Source: UBA11869 sp964544965 (lineage in GTDB: Bacteria; Pseudomonadota; Gammaproteobacteria; Eutrophobiales; Eutrophobiaceae). Taken from it: a DNA stretch of 64,000 nt. Position numbers and translations under genes: made by a program. How positions within the stretch are numbered: the stretch's first letter is position 1; the number at the start of each line of letters is the position of its first letter. The stretch lies in contig CAZJED010000001.1 in assembly GCA_964544965.1 (NCBI GenBank), positions 1 through 64,000 of the forward strand. The letters are read 5' to 3'. Below, in pieces: positions 63,516 to 64,000 of this stretch. The notes below the pieces were generated by a model, which saw nothing but the letters and a program-made list of their open reading frames with translations, was not told the origin of the DNA and made no database searches.

Positions 63516-64000
63516 ATGGAAAAGATTGAATTAGAAACCGTTGTGCCTAAAGAACTTGAGAATAAACGTCTTGATCTAGTTCTTTCAAAATTATTTCCTA
63601 AATACTCCCGTTCAAAAATTCAATCGTGGATTAAAGCAGGAGAAGTGGCAGTTAATGATTTAAATTATAAGCAACGCGACACAGTCAACTATGGCGATGT
63701 TATTAAAATAAATACAACGTTTAGAAGCATTGTTACAGATCAAGCAGAATCAATAGAGCTTAATATAATATATGAAGACAATGAAATTATTGTAATAAAT
63801 AAACAAGCGGGTTTGGTAGTACACCCTGGCGCAGGGAACCCTTCCCACACGCTCGTAAATGCTTTATTAAACTTCGACAAGAAACTTAAAAACTTACCTC
63901 GTGCAGGAATAATTCATCGATTAGATAAAGACACAACTGGTATTATGGTTATAGCACGAACAATTGAATCACATGCTTTTTTAGTAGAAGAACTTCAGAA
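63516..64000 (+). CDS. rluD: 23S rRNA pseudouridine synthase RluD, cut by window edge
   Basis: Makes pseudouridines 1911, 1915 and 1917 in helix 69 of 23S rRNA. The start is ATG 63516, 49 bp from the bamD start on the other strand. An S4 RNA-binding domain (about 17-75) precedes the catalytic domain with IIHRLDKDTTGIMV, which contains the catalytic Asp. About half of the expected 325 residues are inside the window; the frame stays open to the edge. Confidence 0.93.
   Translation, partial: MEKIELETVVPKELENKRLDLVLSKLFPKYSRSKIQSWIKAGEVAVNDLNYKQRDTVNYGDVIKINTTFRSIVTDQAESIELNIIYEDNEIIVINKQAGLVVHPGAGNPSHTLVNALLNFDKKLKNLPRAGIIHRLDKDTTGIMVIARTIESHAFLVEELQ

Overview
The window is a dense, AT-rich stretch (about one third G+C by eye) of a gammaproteobacterial chromosome. 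It holds about 60 protein genes and two tRNAs, and no phage, insertion sequence or CRISPR array. The assignment rests on gene order: tsaC/topA/smg/LysM facing def-fmt-rsmB-trkA-trkH; gpsA-secB-yibN facing gpmI-envC-ctpA-yibQ; dapF-DUF484-xerC with ubiE-ubiJ-ubiB; ilvIHC-psd-pssA-leuA; proS-acyP-yihY-arsC-wrbA-hda-DUF2066-purM; and bamD facing rluD. Most proteins are gammaproteobacterial in type. Very short spacers, overlapping start/stop codons and several missing neighbours (dprA, grxC, hslVU, purN) suggest a streamlined, perhaps marine, genome. The species cannot be named from the sequence alone.

Layout. 1-373: tRNA-Gly (cut by the edge) and tRNA-Tyr with their promoter. 374-5387 (minus): tRNA modification (TsaC), topoisomerase I, Smg and a LysM protein. 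5544-15877 (plus): one long run with formyl-Met removal and addition (Def, Fmt), rRNA methylation (RsmB), an NtrY/NtrX-type two-component system, potassium uptake (TrkA/TrkH) and a methyltransferase. 15894-22655: class 1 dihydroorotate dehydrogenase, TrmL, a TMTC-like GT-C enzyme beside a methyltransferase-GT2 fusion, then GpsA, SecB and a rhodanese. 22935-27927 (plus): GpmI plus the cell-division/peptidoglycan set EnvC, CtpA and YibQ-like. 27932-35041 (minus): ubiquinone synthesis (UbiE/J/B), XerC, DapF and MscS. 35100-39887 (minus): a probable murein-recycling operon (peptide-binding lipoprotein, leaderless YkuD enzyme, two permeases, NagZ). 39926-49218 (minus): exonuclease, CysM, RimI, family-4 uracil-DNA glycosylase, LeuA, PssA, Psd, IlvC, IlvH, IlvI. 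49504-55834: ProRS to PurM. 55856-58332 (minus): GT22-like and GT2 glycosyltransferases. 58379-64000: TrmJ, SuhB, a lone type IV pilin, NadE, BamD and the start of RluD.

The most notable points are: (1) a prolyl-tRNA synthetase with a gamma-type core but without the INS editing domain; (2) an NtrX-like regulator whose AAA+ domain has lost GAFTGA, the Walker B acidic pair and the arginine fingers while receiver and HTH remain intact; (3) a murein-recycling operon with a leaderless YkuD enzyme and no ABC ATPase gene; (4) two separate pairs of a GT2 with a GT-C-type membrane glycosyltransferase, one pair with a methyltransferase fused to the GT2; and (5) a short 10-N run inside one GT2 gene that probably stands for only two bases.
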